Shown here in pieces: positions 18,337-27,204 of a stretch of 64,000 nucleotides of DNA. Each line of letters begins with the position of its first letter. The stretch's first letter is position 1. Position numbers and translations under genes: made by a program. The stretch comes from an uncultured Collinsella sp. (GTDB lineage: Bacteria; Actinomycetota; Coriobacteriia; Coriobacteriales; Coriobacteriaceae), in assembly GCA_949288855.1 (NCBI GenBank), contig CASELS010000001.1:1-64000 (forward strand). The letters are read 5' to 3'. Under the pieces are notes generated by a model, which had not been told where the DNA came from, ran no database searches, and worked only from the letters and a program-made list of their open reading frames with translations.

Positions 18337-19689
18337 CTACGCCCGCTGGCGCGCCGCCCACTCCCACATGCCCACCGGCTCGCGGTCGATCATGACGTTT
18401 GTGCCATCGATGTCGGTGCGGCAGAAGTCGTTGAATACGTGAATCCACACGCCGTGGTTGAACGTCTTCTTGGGCGAGCCATCGGCCTCGCGATACACGC
18501 CGGTAAGGTCCTCGACATGGTCAAAATAGGTGACATGCGCGGTCGCGCCGGCATCTTCGAGCGCTCGGTAGAGCGGAAGCACCGTCTCCTCGGGCGGCAC
18601 AAGCTCATCGCCCTTGCTGTGCGTGAACCACAAAGGCGTCTTGGCCAGAAGCTCGACGTCCTCGGCGGTCGCGTTGTACCACGGCGCGCAGCAGGGGAGG
18701 CCCGCCGCAAAGAAACCGGGATAGTCGCGGCACATGCGCAGCGTCATAAAGCCGCCGTTGGAAAGGCCGCCGACGACGATGCGCGACGTATCGATGCGGT
18801 CGGCGTGGCGCGCGATGAACTCGTCAATAAGTGCCTTGAGCGCGCGCACGTAGATACTCTGGTTGCTGTGGCCGAGCTGCTCGATGCCGGTGTCCATCCA
18901 GAACGTGGGGCTTTGGGGAACGAGCACCCAGGCAGCTCCGTCGAAGTAGCCTTGGATCTTTTTGCCGGAAAGCGCCGTTACACGGTTGCCCGTGTAGGAA
19001 CGCTCGGGGCCCTCGGGCACGAGGGGGCCGCCCTGGGCCTCAAGGCCCTCGCCTTTGCCCTCGCCCGCGCCGTGCAGGTAGATGATGAGTGCCGCCTTCT
19101 CGGGCTTCTCTTGCGCGGGGCCAAAGGGACCTGCAGGCGCCGGCGAGAAGTCGGGCTCAAAGTAGCCGTACGCCATCTTGATGCCCTCGACGGCCTCCGC
19201 CATCTCGGCCGTATGCCAGCCATCGAGCTCGGGGCAGATATCGCCCGCGCAGGAGGTAAAGACCATGCCCGCGATGGGGTCGGCGCTGCCGGGGATGGCG
19301 ACCGTCTGCGTTACGCGGAAGCGATTCTCGATAAGGCGCGAGCCCATGACGCCGCCCTCGACATGCTTGGTAAGGCGCGTCTCGGGCAGCTCGAGAGCGA
19401 CGTGAGATCCGCGGGCCAGGCGCTCGCCCGTTGCGGTTGCCGGGTAGGCGGCCAGCACCGGGACGTAGCCAACCGAGGGGGCGGCGTGGTCCGCGCCGCG
19501 CTCGCGACGCATGAGGACCGCTCCGGTGCGCTCGTGGCGAGCGCAGAAGACGTTAAACGTTGCGGGCCTGACGTCGTTTACCCCGACTTCGTCGGGTAGC
19601 TCGAGCACGAGCTTTGAGATCCAAGGGCCAAAGTCGCCGAGCCTGGTCACTGTTTTGTAGGTGAGTGTTGCGAGGTCGGTTTCTGCCAT
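18337..19689 (-). CDS. Alpha/beta hydrolase esterase with N-terminal beta domain
   Basis: 450 residues. An N-terminal Ig-like region (about 1-180) is followed by a hydrolase of the PHB-depolymerase/acetyl-xylan-esterase type: YLHGAGEG oxyanion region, nucleophile elbow GGLSNGG (Ser310), Asp in HSKGDELVPP and His in FNHGVWIH. This architecture is common in carbohydrate esterases near glycosidases. No signal peptide. It is divergent from the EIIBC gene at 20070; a 12-bp palindrome TAAACATGTTTA lies 25 bases before its start. It probably deacylates a glycoside taken up by the neighbouring transporters; the acyl group is unknown. Confidence 0.82.
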   Translation of the reverse strand: MAETDLATLTYKTVTRLGDFGPWISKLVLELPDEVGVNDVRPATFNVFCARHERTGAVLMRRERGADHAAPSVGYVPVLAAYPATATGERLARGSHVALELPETRLTKHVEGGVMGSRLIENRFRVTQTVAIPGSADPIAGMVFTSCAGDICPELDGWHTAEMAEAVEGIKMAYGYFEPDFSPAPAGPFGPAQEKPEKAALIIYLHGAGEGKGEGLEAQGGPLVPEGPERSYTGNRVTALSGKKIQGYFDGAAWVLVPQSPTFWMDTGIEQLGHSNQSIYVRALKALIDEFIARHADRIDTSRIVVGGLSNGGFMTLRMCRDYPGFFAAGLPCCAPWYNATAEDVELLAKTPLWFTHSKGDELVPPEETVLPLYRALEDAGATAHVTYFDHVEDLTGVYREADGSPKKTFNHGVWIHVFNDFCRTDIDGTNVMIDREPVGMWEWAARQRA

Positions 19690-19713
19690 GACTATCCTTC
19701 CTTAGACACTGTA

Positions 19714-19725
19714 TAAACATGTTTA
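19714..19725. promoter_or_regulatory. Palindrome near esterase start
   Basis: TAAACATGTTTA is a perfect 12-bp palindrome 25 bases upstream of the esterase ATG. It is a candidate LacI-type operator with AAAC/GTTT arms. The rest of this 380-base divergent region is AT-richer than the genes and holds two further palindromes. Confidence 0.5.
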
Positions 19726-19775
19726 GTATATAAATCTAGACGATATACCCAACGAGAGAACGGTAAGCGTGCTGT

Positions 19776-19795
19776 TTTACCTGTTAAACGGTAAA
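19776..19795. promoter_or_regulatory. Inverted repeat in esterase/EIIBC intergenic region
   Basis: TTTACC and GGTAAA arms around TGTTAAAC. Weaker than its neighbours; a candidate regulator site. Confidence 0.35.
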
Positions 19796-19991
19796 GAATT
19801 GTGAAGAAAAGCTTAGGTGAGGACAGTGCCCGTCCGCTGTAAACAAAAAGGTATGCAAAACCGGCTGTTTATGTTTTGCGGAGGGGTATTCTGTTACGTT
19901 TACCTGACGCTCACCTGATAATTCCTACCGTTCGCCGGACATGTTGTGCATGGAGGCGGGCTGGGCTCGTACTATACATGACATAAACATT

Positions 19992-20010
19992 CAGTAAACA
20001 CAGTTTACTG
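19992..20010. promoter_or_regulatory. Palindrome before EIIBC gene, probable LacI-type operator
   Basis: CAGTAAAC and GTTTACTG, perfect 8-bp arms around ACA, 60 bases before the EIIBC start. It lies about 13 bases after a TATACA (19973-19978) that may be a -10 box, a position suited to repression. The LacI gene at 23172 is the likely partner. Confidence 0.6.
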
Positions 20011-20069
20011 GTAGGAACGACCAAGATGTACAGGACGGCAACTTGGTCACGGCAATGGGAGGGGACCCT

Positions 20070-21524
20070 ATGGCAATTGACAACAGGCAAATCGCCGAAA
20101 ACGTCCTTGAGCTCGTAGGAGGTGCGGCCAACGTCACGACCGCAACCAACTGCATGACGCGTCTGCGTCTCACGCTCAAGGACAACAACCTCGCTGACAT
20201 CGAGAAGATCAAGAAGGTCAAAGGCGTGCTCGGTGCGCAGTTTGCCGGCACCCAGCTTCAGGTCATCATCGGCCAGAACGTGCCGAAGGTGCTCGACGAG
20301 TTCATCGCCATCTCCGGTGTCGCGCGCGGTGCTGAGGTCAACGAAAACCTCGACGCACCCAAGGAGAAAATCACCCTCAAGCAGATCCCGGGCATCATCC
20401 TCGACTACCTGTCTGGCTCCATGACACAGCTCATCCCGCTGCTCATGGCCGGCGGTCTGTTCCGCACCTTTGCGGTCATCCTGGGTCCGCAGCTTCTGAA
20501 CGTCATCTCGGAGACCGACCCGACCTACACGTTCTTCTACACGACCCTCTACGAGGCAACGTTCTACTTCCTGCCCATCTACCTCGGCTACGCTGCTGCT
20601 AAGAAGATCGGCGCAAGCCCGGTCCTCGGCATGCTCACCGGCGGCCTCATGATCGCCCCGAGCATTGTCTCCGCGGCTTCCGCCGACCCGACGGGCATCG
20701 TGAGCGTCTACGGCATCCAGATCACTGCTGCCAACTACAGCCAGACGGTGCTGCCGATCATCCTCACCATCCCGGTGCTCTACTTCGTGGAGAAGTTCTT
20801 CAAGAAGATCATGCCCGACACGCTCTCCACGGTCTTCACCCCGTTCTGCACCATGATCGTGGTCGTGCCTATCGCGCTCATCATCCTCGCCCCCATCGGC
20901 GGCGAGCTCGGCAACCTCGTTGCCAACGCGCTCTTTGGCCTTGCTGATCTCGGTGGCATCGGTATCTTCCTGGTCATGGCTGTCCTCGGTGCCTTCTGGC
21001 AGCTCTTCGTGGTCGCCGGTATGCATATGCCCGTCATCATGATCGCCCAGGTGCAGATCATCGCCGCCGGTTACGACCCGTTCGTCTTCGTTTCCACCAA
21101 CTGCGCTATGACGGCGGTGTGGGGCTGCGCCTTCGGTGCATTCCTGCGCATGAAGAATAAGGACGAGAAGGGCCTCGCTCTCGGCTACGTCATCTCCGCC
21201 ATCGCCGGCGGCGTGACCGAGCCCGCCCTCTTCGGTATCCTTATGCGCTTCCGCCGCACCATGCTCGGCATGTTCATCGGCGGCGCCATCGGCGCGGTGC
21301 TCTCCGGCATCCTCGGCGTTACCTACTACATGGCTGGCGGTTCCTCCAACTTCATGGTCATCTTGAACTACCTGCAGGGCGGCCAGTGGAACGTCATCGC
21401 TGCCGTCATCGGTATGGCCGTGTCCTTCGTGGTCGCCGCCATCGTGGTCTTCCTCACCGGCTTCACCAAGGAGGAGCTCGCCGAGATGGAGGACGAGGAC
21501 GAGGCCGAGCTCATCGGCGCGTAG
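20070..21524 (+). CDS. PTS EIIBC permease, glucose/sucrose/beta-glucoside superfamily
   Basis: 484 residues: an EIIB domain (about 4-80) with the phosphorylated cysteine Cys28 in TNCMTRLRLTL, then an EIIC domain of about ten helices (GAAFxxFxxS-type regions; GGVTEPALFGILMRF is the conserved sugar-site loop). No EIIA domain is fused, so a general EIIA must serve it. ATG 20070 is chosen over 20043 because GGAGGGG precedes it. It is followed by a DUF4038 glycosidase and a LacI regulator, suggesting import of a beta-glucoside-like plant glycoside that is then cut inside the cell. C-terminal tail is acidic (EMEDEDEAE). Confidence 0.92.
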   Translation: MAIDNRQIAENVLELVGGAANVTTATNCMTRLRLTLKDNNLADIEKIKKVKGVLGAQFAGTQLQVIIGQNVPKVLDEFIAISGVARGAEVNENLDAPKEKITLKQIPGIILDYLSGSMTQLIPLLMAGGLFRTFAVILGPQLLNVISETDPTYTFFYTTLYEATFYFLPIYLGYAAAKKIGASPVLGMLTGGLMIAPSIVSAASADPTGIVSVYGIQITAANYSQTVLPIILTIPVLYFVEKFFKKIMPDTLSTVFTPFCTMIVVVPIALIILAPIGGELGNLVANALFGLADLGGIGIFLVMAVLGAFWQLFVVAGMHMPVIMIAQVQIIAAGYDPFVFVSTNCAMTAVWGCAFGAFLRMKNKDEKGLALGYVISAIAGGVTEPALFGILMRFRRTMLGMFIGGAIGAVLSGILGVTYYMAGGSSNFMVILNYLQGGQWNVIAAVIGMAVSFVVAAIVVFLTGFTKEELAEMEDEDEAELIGA

Positions 21525-21650
21525 GCGACCTTCACACTCCACACGGGTATATCCCATGTAGGTTAGTCACCGGGTGCGCGGGTCGTCCTGACCGTGCACC
21601 CGGTTTGCTCTTATCGAGCGCGGTTTTCGGGACAAGAGAGGACAGACGTC

Positions 21651-22949
21651 ATGGCTTTGGGGACGCTCACGGTAAACGAGAAGGGCGACGGGTTCCTTTG
21701 CGACGGTAAGCCCTGGTTCTGGTTGGCGGATACCTGCTGGAGCGCGTTTACAAGCATCACGCTCGAGGATTGGGACTACTACCTGGCCCGCCGTGCCGAG
21801 CAGGGCATCAATACGCTGCAGATCAACACCTTGCCGCAGTGGGACCGCTGCCGCCCGGACCTCGGCATGTACCCGTACGCTAGCGAGGACGGAACCGTCT
21901 TTGATTGGAGCCAGCCCAATCCCGCGTATTGGGAGCGCGCTCGCGAGATGTGCCGCATGGCGGTCGAACACGGCATCCGCCCGGCGCTCGTGCTTATGTG
22001 GTGCAACTACGTGCCCGGCACCTGGGGTGCTGCCATTGCCGAGCGTACCGGCGCCTCGACCATGCCGCTCGACGAGGTGGCGTGCCACGTGCGTCGCGTG
22101 GTCGAGTATCTCGACGAATTTGACCCTGTGTACGTGGTGACGGGCGACACGGATTGGAAGGCCGACGAGTGCCTCGCCCACTACGAGGCGGCCCTCGCAA
22201 CCGTGTGCGAGCTTGCACCCACGCGGCTGCGCACCATGCACATCAACCGCGCGAACCGCACCATCCCCGAGCAGTTTGTCGACCGCCTGGACTTCTATAT
22301 GTACCAGCCCGGCCATAACGCGCTTGCGCAGGACGAGGCGTGGAAGCTCCCCGAGGACTTCCGAGCGAACTACCCCAAAAAGCCGCTCATCAACTCCGAG
22401 CCCTGCTACGAGATGATGGGCGCGAGCCGCCACGTGTACGTGCGTTTTAACGACGAGAACTGCCGCGCGTCTGCGTGGGCGGGCATCCTCGCCGGCGCGA
22501 CCGCGGGTGTGACCTACGGTGCGCACGGAATCTGGAACTGGCAGACGTCGCGGAGTCAGGGGTCGGTCCTTGGCGAGGGCTTTGACGCGCCTTTCCGCTG
22601 GCAGGAGGCCCTGCAGCTGCCGGGCGTGTGGGACTTCTGTATGATTGAGCCTCTGCTCGATGCGCTTGGCTGCCGCACGCTTGTGCCGGCGCAGGACGAG
22701 CTTGCAGACGACCGCGAGCAGATCCGCGTCGCGCATAACGAGGCGGAGCGCCCGACCTACCTTGCCTATCTGCCCCGTGCGACGGCGCTCAAGCTCGGTG
22801 TGGCGCTCGAGGGCTATACGGCCCGAGCCATCGACCTCGCCCAGAAGCGCATCGCGCATCTGCCGGTTACGGTTGGGGATGGCAGCACTCGCGTGGCGCA
22901 GCACCCCTTCTGCGCGGACGCGCTCATCGTGCTGGAGCCGGTCGCGTAA
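21651..22949 (+). CDS. DUF4038 glycoside hydrolase, GH140-like (candidate apiosidase)
   Basis: 432 residues, the closest of the three local relatives to GH140: a TIM barrel opening with DGKPWFWLADTCWSAF, the acid/base Asp candidate Asp166 in VVTGDTDW, and the nucleophile candidate Glu250 in INSEPCYEMM. GH140 apiosidases use an Asp/Glu pair in equivalent motifs. No DUF5060 domain and no signal peptide. ATG 21651 fits AGAGAGGAC upstream. It lies 126 bases after EIIBC and ahead of a LacI regulator, so the transporter-glycosidase-regulator set forms a small catabolic unit. Apiosidase function is inferred, not shown. Confidence 0.85.
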   Translation: MALGTLTVNEKGDGFLCDGKPWFWLADTCWSAFTSITLEDWDYYLARRAEQGINTLQINTLPQWDRCRPDLGMYPYASEDGTVFDWSQPNPAYWERAREMCRMAVEHGIRPALVLMWCNYVPGTWGAAIAERTGASTMPLDEVACHVRRVVEYLDEFDPVYVVTGDTDWKADECLAHYEAALATVCELAPTRLRTMHINRANRTIPEQFVDRLDFYMYQPGHNALAQDEAWKLPEDFRANYPKKPLINSEPCYEMMGASRHVYVRFNDENCRASAWAGILAGATAGVTYGAHGIWNWQTSRSQGSVLGEGFDAPFRWQEALQLPGVWDFCMIEPLLDALGCRTLVPAQDELADDREQIRVAHNEAERPTYLAYLPRATALKLGVALEGYTARAIDLAQKRIAHLPVTVGDGSTRVAQHPFCADALIVLEPVA

Positions 22950-22999
22950 CGCCTGTCAGCTAAGCCTGCCCAGTGGGCGGGCGACATAAAACCTGTTTG

Positions 23000-23037
23000 G
23001 AGGAGCTACCGGGAACATTCCCAGCGGCTCCTCTTTG
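23000..23037 (+). terminator. Rho-independent terminator after EIIBC-GH unit
   Basis: GAGGAGC and GCTCCTC arms with an inner GGGAA/TTCCC hairpin, followed by TTTGTT. Confidence 0.85.
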
Positions 23038-23171
23038 TTGATGGCGCCAGATTTGGTCAAATTGCCCCGCGCGAAGTTGAAACGCTCGCTGCCAACCTCA
23101 TATCTCGCGACCGCGCGCGTCGTCATTCGTGGTACCGTGGAGTGAGGTCAAAGCGACAGGGGAGGTCGGCG

Positions 23172-24191
23172 GTGCCCAAGGTAACGCTTAAAGAGATTGC
23201 GCGCGAGGCGGGGCTTTCCGTCTCGACGGTATCTCTGGTGCTTAACAACCGGCCGTGCCGCATCACGGAGGAGAACCGCCGCCGCATCAAGGCAATCGCC
23301 GCCGCCAAACACTACGTGCCCAACCAGATCGCCCGAAGCCTCGTGACGCAGCGCTCGAACACCCTGGGCCTTATCGTTCCGAACATCGAGAGCCGCTTCT
23401 TCTCACGTCTGGCGAAAAACCTCGAGCAGCGCTGCCGCGAGCGCGGTTTTGCCCTGTTTATCACCACGTCTGACGACCTGGCTGTCAACGATATCGAGCT
23501 GCTTTCCACGCTCGTCAACCGAGGGGTAGAGGGGCTCTTTATCGTCTTGGGCAACCAGACCGAGGGCGGCGAGGACCTGCCTGAGCGCATTGCGGCCCTT
23601 CCCGTTCCCTATGTGATGATCGACCGCGTGCTCGATGACGCCGCCTGCGACAAGGTGCTGTTCGACAACGAGCTCGGCGGTTACATGGCAACGCGCCATC
23701 TGCTCGAGCACGGCCACCGTCGCATCGCCTGCATCGTGAACGCCTCCCGGTCCAATACGGGTCGGCACCGTCTTGAGGGGTATCGCAGGGCGCTCGATGA
23801 GTTTGACGTGCCGTTCGACAAGAACTTTGTTTTTGACAGCGACTACTACATCCCCGATGCCTACGAGGCAGCGGCGGGTATCACCGCGACCGATGCCACG
23901 GCGGTCTTCGCGAGTTCTGACAACATCGCGCTCGGTCTGCTCAAGCGCCTGTATGAGGAGGGGCGCCGCGTCCCGCGTGATTACTCGGTCGTAAGTTACG
24001 ACAACTCGGCGGCCGACTCGCTCTTTGAGCCGGCGCTCACCGCTATCGACCAGGATGTCGCGGTTCTTGCCGAGGAGGCGCTCGCCCTTATCGTGCGTCG
24101 CCTAGATGCCGCCGCCCCCGAGGATGTTGAGGCGGAGACGCGCCTGCTCGAGCCCCGTCTGGTTGAGCGCGATTCGGTGCAGCAGCGGTAA
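23172..24191 (+). CDS. LacI-family transcriptional regulator
   Basis: 339 residues from a GTG start (GGGGAGG just upstream; the longer frame from 23142 adds a non-conserved tail). Helix-turn-helix at about 3-25 (VTLKEIAREAGLSVSTVSLVLNN), hinge, then a Peripla_BP-type ligand domain with YDNSAADSLFEPALTAIDQD near the C-terminus. It lies between the EIIBC-glycosidase unit and phosphoketolase and is the obvious candidate to bind the AAAC/GTTT palindromes at 19714, 19992, 24301 and 24325. It probably links sugar uptake with the phosphoketolase pathway; ligand unknown. Confidence 0.95.
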   Translation: MPKVTLKEIAREAGLSVSTVSLVLNNRPCRITEENRRRIKAIAAAKHYVPNQIARSLVTQRSNTLGLIVPNIESRFFSRLAKNLEQRCRERGFALFITTSDDLAVNDIELLSTLVNRGVEGLFIVLGNQTEGGEDLPERIAALPVPYVMIDRVLDDAACDKVLFDNELGGYMATRHLLEHGHRRIACIVNASRSNTGRHRLEGYRRALDEFDVPFDKNFVFDSDYYIPDAYEAAAGITATDATAVFASSDNIALGLLKRLYEEGRRVPRDYSVVSYDNSAADSLFEPALTAIDQDVAVLAEEALALIVRRLDAAAPEDVEAETRLLEPRLVERDSVQQR

Positions 24192-24300
24192 CAGCGCACA
24201 GGAAGTTTGCCCGACCCCTGTCGCAATCTAAGCAAACACCGTTCATACGCGTTTTCCTACCGTTCACCGGCTAAATTGCTCAACATTTACGAAATCTGAA

Positions 24301-24347
24301 ACAAAAACGTTTTGTTAACAATGCTAAAACGTTTTATCACCTATACT
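24301..24347 (+). promoter_or_regulatory. Phosphoketolase promoter with two LacI-type operators
   Basis: Two palindromes with the AAAACGTTTT core stand side by side: ACAAAA-ACG-TTTTGT (24301-24315) and the perfect TAAAACGTTTTA (24325-24336). A TATACT -10 box is at 24342-24347, so the second palindrome fills the spacer. This is the CcpA/LacI operator style. No good -35 is visible, suggesting an activated or weak promoter. Confidence 0.7.
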
Positions 24348-24409
24348 GCTCTCAGTAAAACGAGCGGCTTGCGGCCGCGCTCGACCCCAAAAGCAGATAG
24401 GAGTGCCTT

Positions 24410-26962
24410 ATGTCTCATCCGGTAATCGGGACGCCTTGGAACCGCGGGAGCGGTGATGTCTCCGCGCAGGAGCTCGCCGGTGTCGAGCGCTACTGGCGTG
24501 CGTCTAACTACCTGTCCGTCGGCCAGATCTACCTGCGCAGCAACCCGCTCATGCGCTCCGACTACCCGGACACCAAGACCGGCGAGCCGCGCGACTTTGG
24601 CCGCGCCGACGTCAAGCACCGTCTCGTGGGCCACTGGGGCACCACGCCGGGTATCAACTTCCTTTTTGGCCACGTGAACCGCCTTATTGCCGATCACGGC
24701 CAGAACGCCATCTTCCTCATGGGCCCCGGTCACGGCGGCCCGGCCGGCACCGCGCAGAGCCTGCTCGACGGCACCTACCGCGAGATTCGCCCCGACATCA
24801 CCAATGACGAGGCCGGCCTCGAGAAGTTCTTCCGCCAGTTCTCCTATCCCGGTGGCATCCCCAGCCACTTTGCGCCCGAGACCCCCGGCTCTATCCACGA
24901 GGGCGGCGAGCTTGGTTACACGCTCTCCCACGCCTACGGTGCGGTGCTCGACAACCCGAGCCTGCTCGCGGTGGCCGTGGTGGGCGACGGCGAGGCCGAG
25001 ACGGGACCTCTCGCCACAAGCTGGCAGTCCAACAAGCTCGTGAACCCCGCGACCGACGGCATCGTGCTGCCGATTCTGCACCTGAACGGCTACAAGATTG
25101 CCAACCCCACCATCCTCGCGCGCATCAGCGACGAAGAGCTCACCAAGTTCTTCGAGGGCATGGGCTACGAGCCGCACATCTTTGTCGCCGGTTTTGATGA
25201 CGAGAGCCACGAGTCTATCCACGCACGCTTCGCGGCGCTGCTGGAGGAGGTCTTTGGCAAGATCTGCACCATCAAGGAGCACGCCGCCGCGCAGCTCGCG
25301 GCGGGCGAGGAGGTCACACGCCCGGTCTACCCCATGATCGTGTTCCGCACGCCCAAGGGCTGGACCTGCCCCAAGGTCATCGACGGCAAGAAGACCGAGG
25401 ACTCCTGGCGCGCGCACCAGGTGCCGCTGGCGAGCGCCAAGGACACCCACGAGCACTTCCGCGTGCTGCGCGATTGGCTGCGCTCCTATGGTCCCGAGGA
25501 GCTCTTCACGCCTGAGGGCCAGATTCGCCCCGAGGTGACGGACTGGATGCCCACGGGCGATCTGCGCATCGGCGCCAATCCCAACGCCAACGGCGGCCGC
25601 GTGCGTGAGAACCTCAACCTCCCCGACATTCACGCCCACGAGGTGCCGGTGGCCGAGCGCGGCCATGGCTACGGCCAGACCGAGGCGGCCCGCGTCTTTG
25701 GCGCCTACACGGCCGACGTGCTCGCCGCAAACCCCGAGAACTTCCGCATCTTTGGCCCGGACGAGACCGCCTCTAACCGTCTGCAGGATGCCTATCAGGT
25801 CACCAAAAAGCAGTGGGAGGCGGGCGACGCCTACGCCGACGAGGCCAACGACGAGCTGCTGGCCCCCTCGGGCAAGGTGATCGAGCAGCTCTCCGAGCAC
25901 CAGTGCGAGGGTTTCCTCGAGGCGTACGTGCTCACCGGTCGCCACGGCGTCTGGTCGAGCTACGAGAGCTTCGTGCACGTGGTCGACTCCATGGTGAACC
26001 AGCACTGCAAGTGGCTCGAGGCCACCAAGCGCGAGATCCCGTGGCGCGCGCCCATCGCCGGCCTCAACATCCTGCTGTCGAGCCATGTTTGGCGCCAGGA
26101 CCACAACGGCTTTAGCCATCAGGACCCGGGCTTTATCGACCTGCTCCTCAACAAGGCGAACGACACGCACATCGTCAACGCCTACTACCCCTGCGACGCC
26201 AACATGGCGCTCGCCGTTGCCGAGCGCGCCTACACCTCGACCGACTGCGTGAACGCCATCTTCTGCGGCAAGCAGCCCGCGCCCACGTTCATCACGGTCG
26301 ATGATGCAAAGGCGGAGCTCGAAGAGGGTCTCGCGGTGTGGGAGTGGGCGTCCACCGCGCCCTCGCTCGCTGAGGCGGACCTCGTGATCGCCACCTGCGG
26401 CGACGTGCCCACGCTCGAGGCGCTTGCCGCTGTTGACCTCCTGCGTGAGCAGGGTATCAAGGTCTGGTTTGTGAACGTGGTCGATCTTCTCAAGATCCAG
26501 AACGCCTGCGAGAACGACCGCGCCATTACCGACGAGCGCTTCGTCGAGTTCTTTGGCGATGGCTCCCGCCCCGTGCTCTTCTGCTTCCACGCTTATGCGG
26601 GCACCATCCGCCGCCTCATCTGGGCACGTCCCGGCCACGACGCGTGGTGCGTGCACGGCTACGAGGAGAAGGGCTCCACGACCACGCCGTTTGACATGCT
26701 GCGCCTGAACGACATGGACCGCTGGGCGCTCGCCGCCGAGGCCCTGCGCCTGGTGGATGTCGCCGCCGGCACCTCTGCACACGTCGCACAAGCCAAGGCG
26801 TGGGACGCCTTCCGTGAGGAGGCCTTCCGCTTTGCCGTGGAGGAGGGCTACGATCACCCCGCCTTTACCGATTGGGTCTGGCCCGATGCGCGCGCTGCAA
26901 CCGAGGCGGACGCTGCCTCCGGTCTCTCTGCTACCCAGATGACCGCGGGCGACAACGAGTAG
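24410..26962 (+). CDS. xfp: Xylulose-5-phosphate/fructose-6-phosphate phosphoketolase
   Basis: 850 residues, slightly longer than the usual 790-825 through a C-terminal tail. All three domains are present: XFP N-terminal (about 10-370; GPGHGGPAG and GDGEAETGP bind thiamine diphosphate), the central domain (about 380-590; [13 protein letters not shown]), and the C-terminal domain (about 595-800). It cleaves xylulose-5-P (and often fructose-6-P) with phosphate to acetyl-P plus glyceraldehyde-3-P (or erythrose-4-P). RBS AGGAG. The LacI gene upstream and two operators before it indicate sugar-dependent control. It would take the xylulose-5-P made by the transketolase at the left end of the window. 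Confidence 0.97.
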   Translation: MSHPVIGTPWNRGSGDVSAQELAGVERYWRASNYLSVGQIYLRSNPLMRSDYPDTKTGEPRDFGRADVKHRLVGHWGTTPGINFLFGHVNRLIADHGQNAIFLMGPGHGGPAGTAQSLLDGTYREIRPDITNDEAGLEKFFRQFSYPGGIPSHFAPETPGSIHEGGELGYTLSHAYGAVLDNPSLLAVAVVGDGEAETGPLATSWQSNKLVNPATDGIVLPILHLNGYKIANPTILARISDEELTKFFEGMGYEPHIFVAGFDDESHESIHARFAALLEEVFGKICTIKEHAAAQLAAGEEVTRPVYPMIVFRTPKGWTCPKVIDGKKTEDSWRAHQVPLASAKDTHEHFRVLRDWLRSYGPEELFTPEGQIRPEVTDWMPTGDLRIGANPNANGGRVRENLNLPDIHAHEVPVAERGHGYGQTEAARVFGAYTADVLAANPENFRIFGPDETASNRLQDAYQVTKKQWEAGDAYADEANDELLAPSGKVIEQLSEHQCEGFLEAYVLTGRHGVWSSYESFVHVVDSMVNQHCKWLEATKREIPWRAPIAGLNILLSSHVWRQDHNGFSHQDPGFIDLLLNKANDTHIVNAYYPCDANMALAVAERAYTSTDCVNAIFCGKQPAPTFITVDDAKAELEEGLAVWEWASTAPSLAEADLVIATCGDVPTLEALAAVDLLREQGIKVWFVNVVDLLKIQNACENDRAITDERFVEFFGDGSRPVLFCFHAYAGTIRRLIWARPGHDAWCVHGYEEKGSTTTPFDMLRLNDMDRWALAAEALRLVDVAAGTSAHVAQAKAWDAFREEAFRFAVEEGYDHPAFTDWVWPDARAATEADAASGLSATQMTAGDNE

Positions 26963-26984
26963 ACGAACAGCATAAATAATGAAG

Positions 26985-27025
26985 GGCGCCGCCCGCTGTC
27001 AAGAGAATGCAGCGGGCGGCGCTTT
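26985..27025 (+). terminator. Terminator of xfp
   Basis: GCGCCGCCCGCTG and CAGCGGGCGGCGC form a perfect 13-bp stem with an 11-base loop, followed by TTTGG. Strong hairpin, short T-run. Confidence 0.85.
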
Positions 27026-27029
27026 GGTA

Positions 27030-27185
27030 TGAAATAGGGCATGAGGGGACATAGTCACGCGTTTGCGCGCCCCTCGCGAGTACACCCCAATCGCCCCATT
27101 TTTATTTGCGCAGGTAGACGGCTTATGGCGAGTAGCCGCTGCGCCTTGGTTACTTGAGGGGCGGTCCAAAACTGGTGACTAAGTC
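27030..27185. repeat. Possible degenerate copy of an inverted-repeat element
   Basis: TGAAATAGGGCATGAGGGGA at 27030 resembles the left arm at 59920 with one gap and three changes. Inner arms GACATAGTCAC (27048) and GTGACTAAGTC (27175) match at 10 of 11 positions. No ORF fits. It fills the spacer between xfp and the convergent peptidase gene. Confidence 0.35.
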
Positions 27186-27204
27186 GGCTGCAGCCGCAAA
27201 TATC

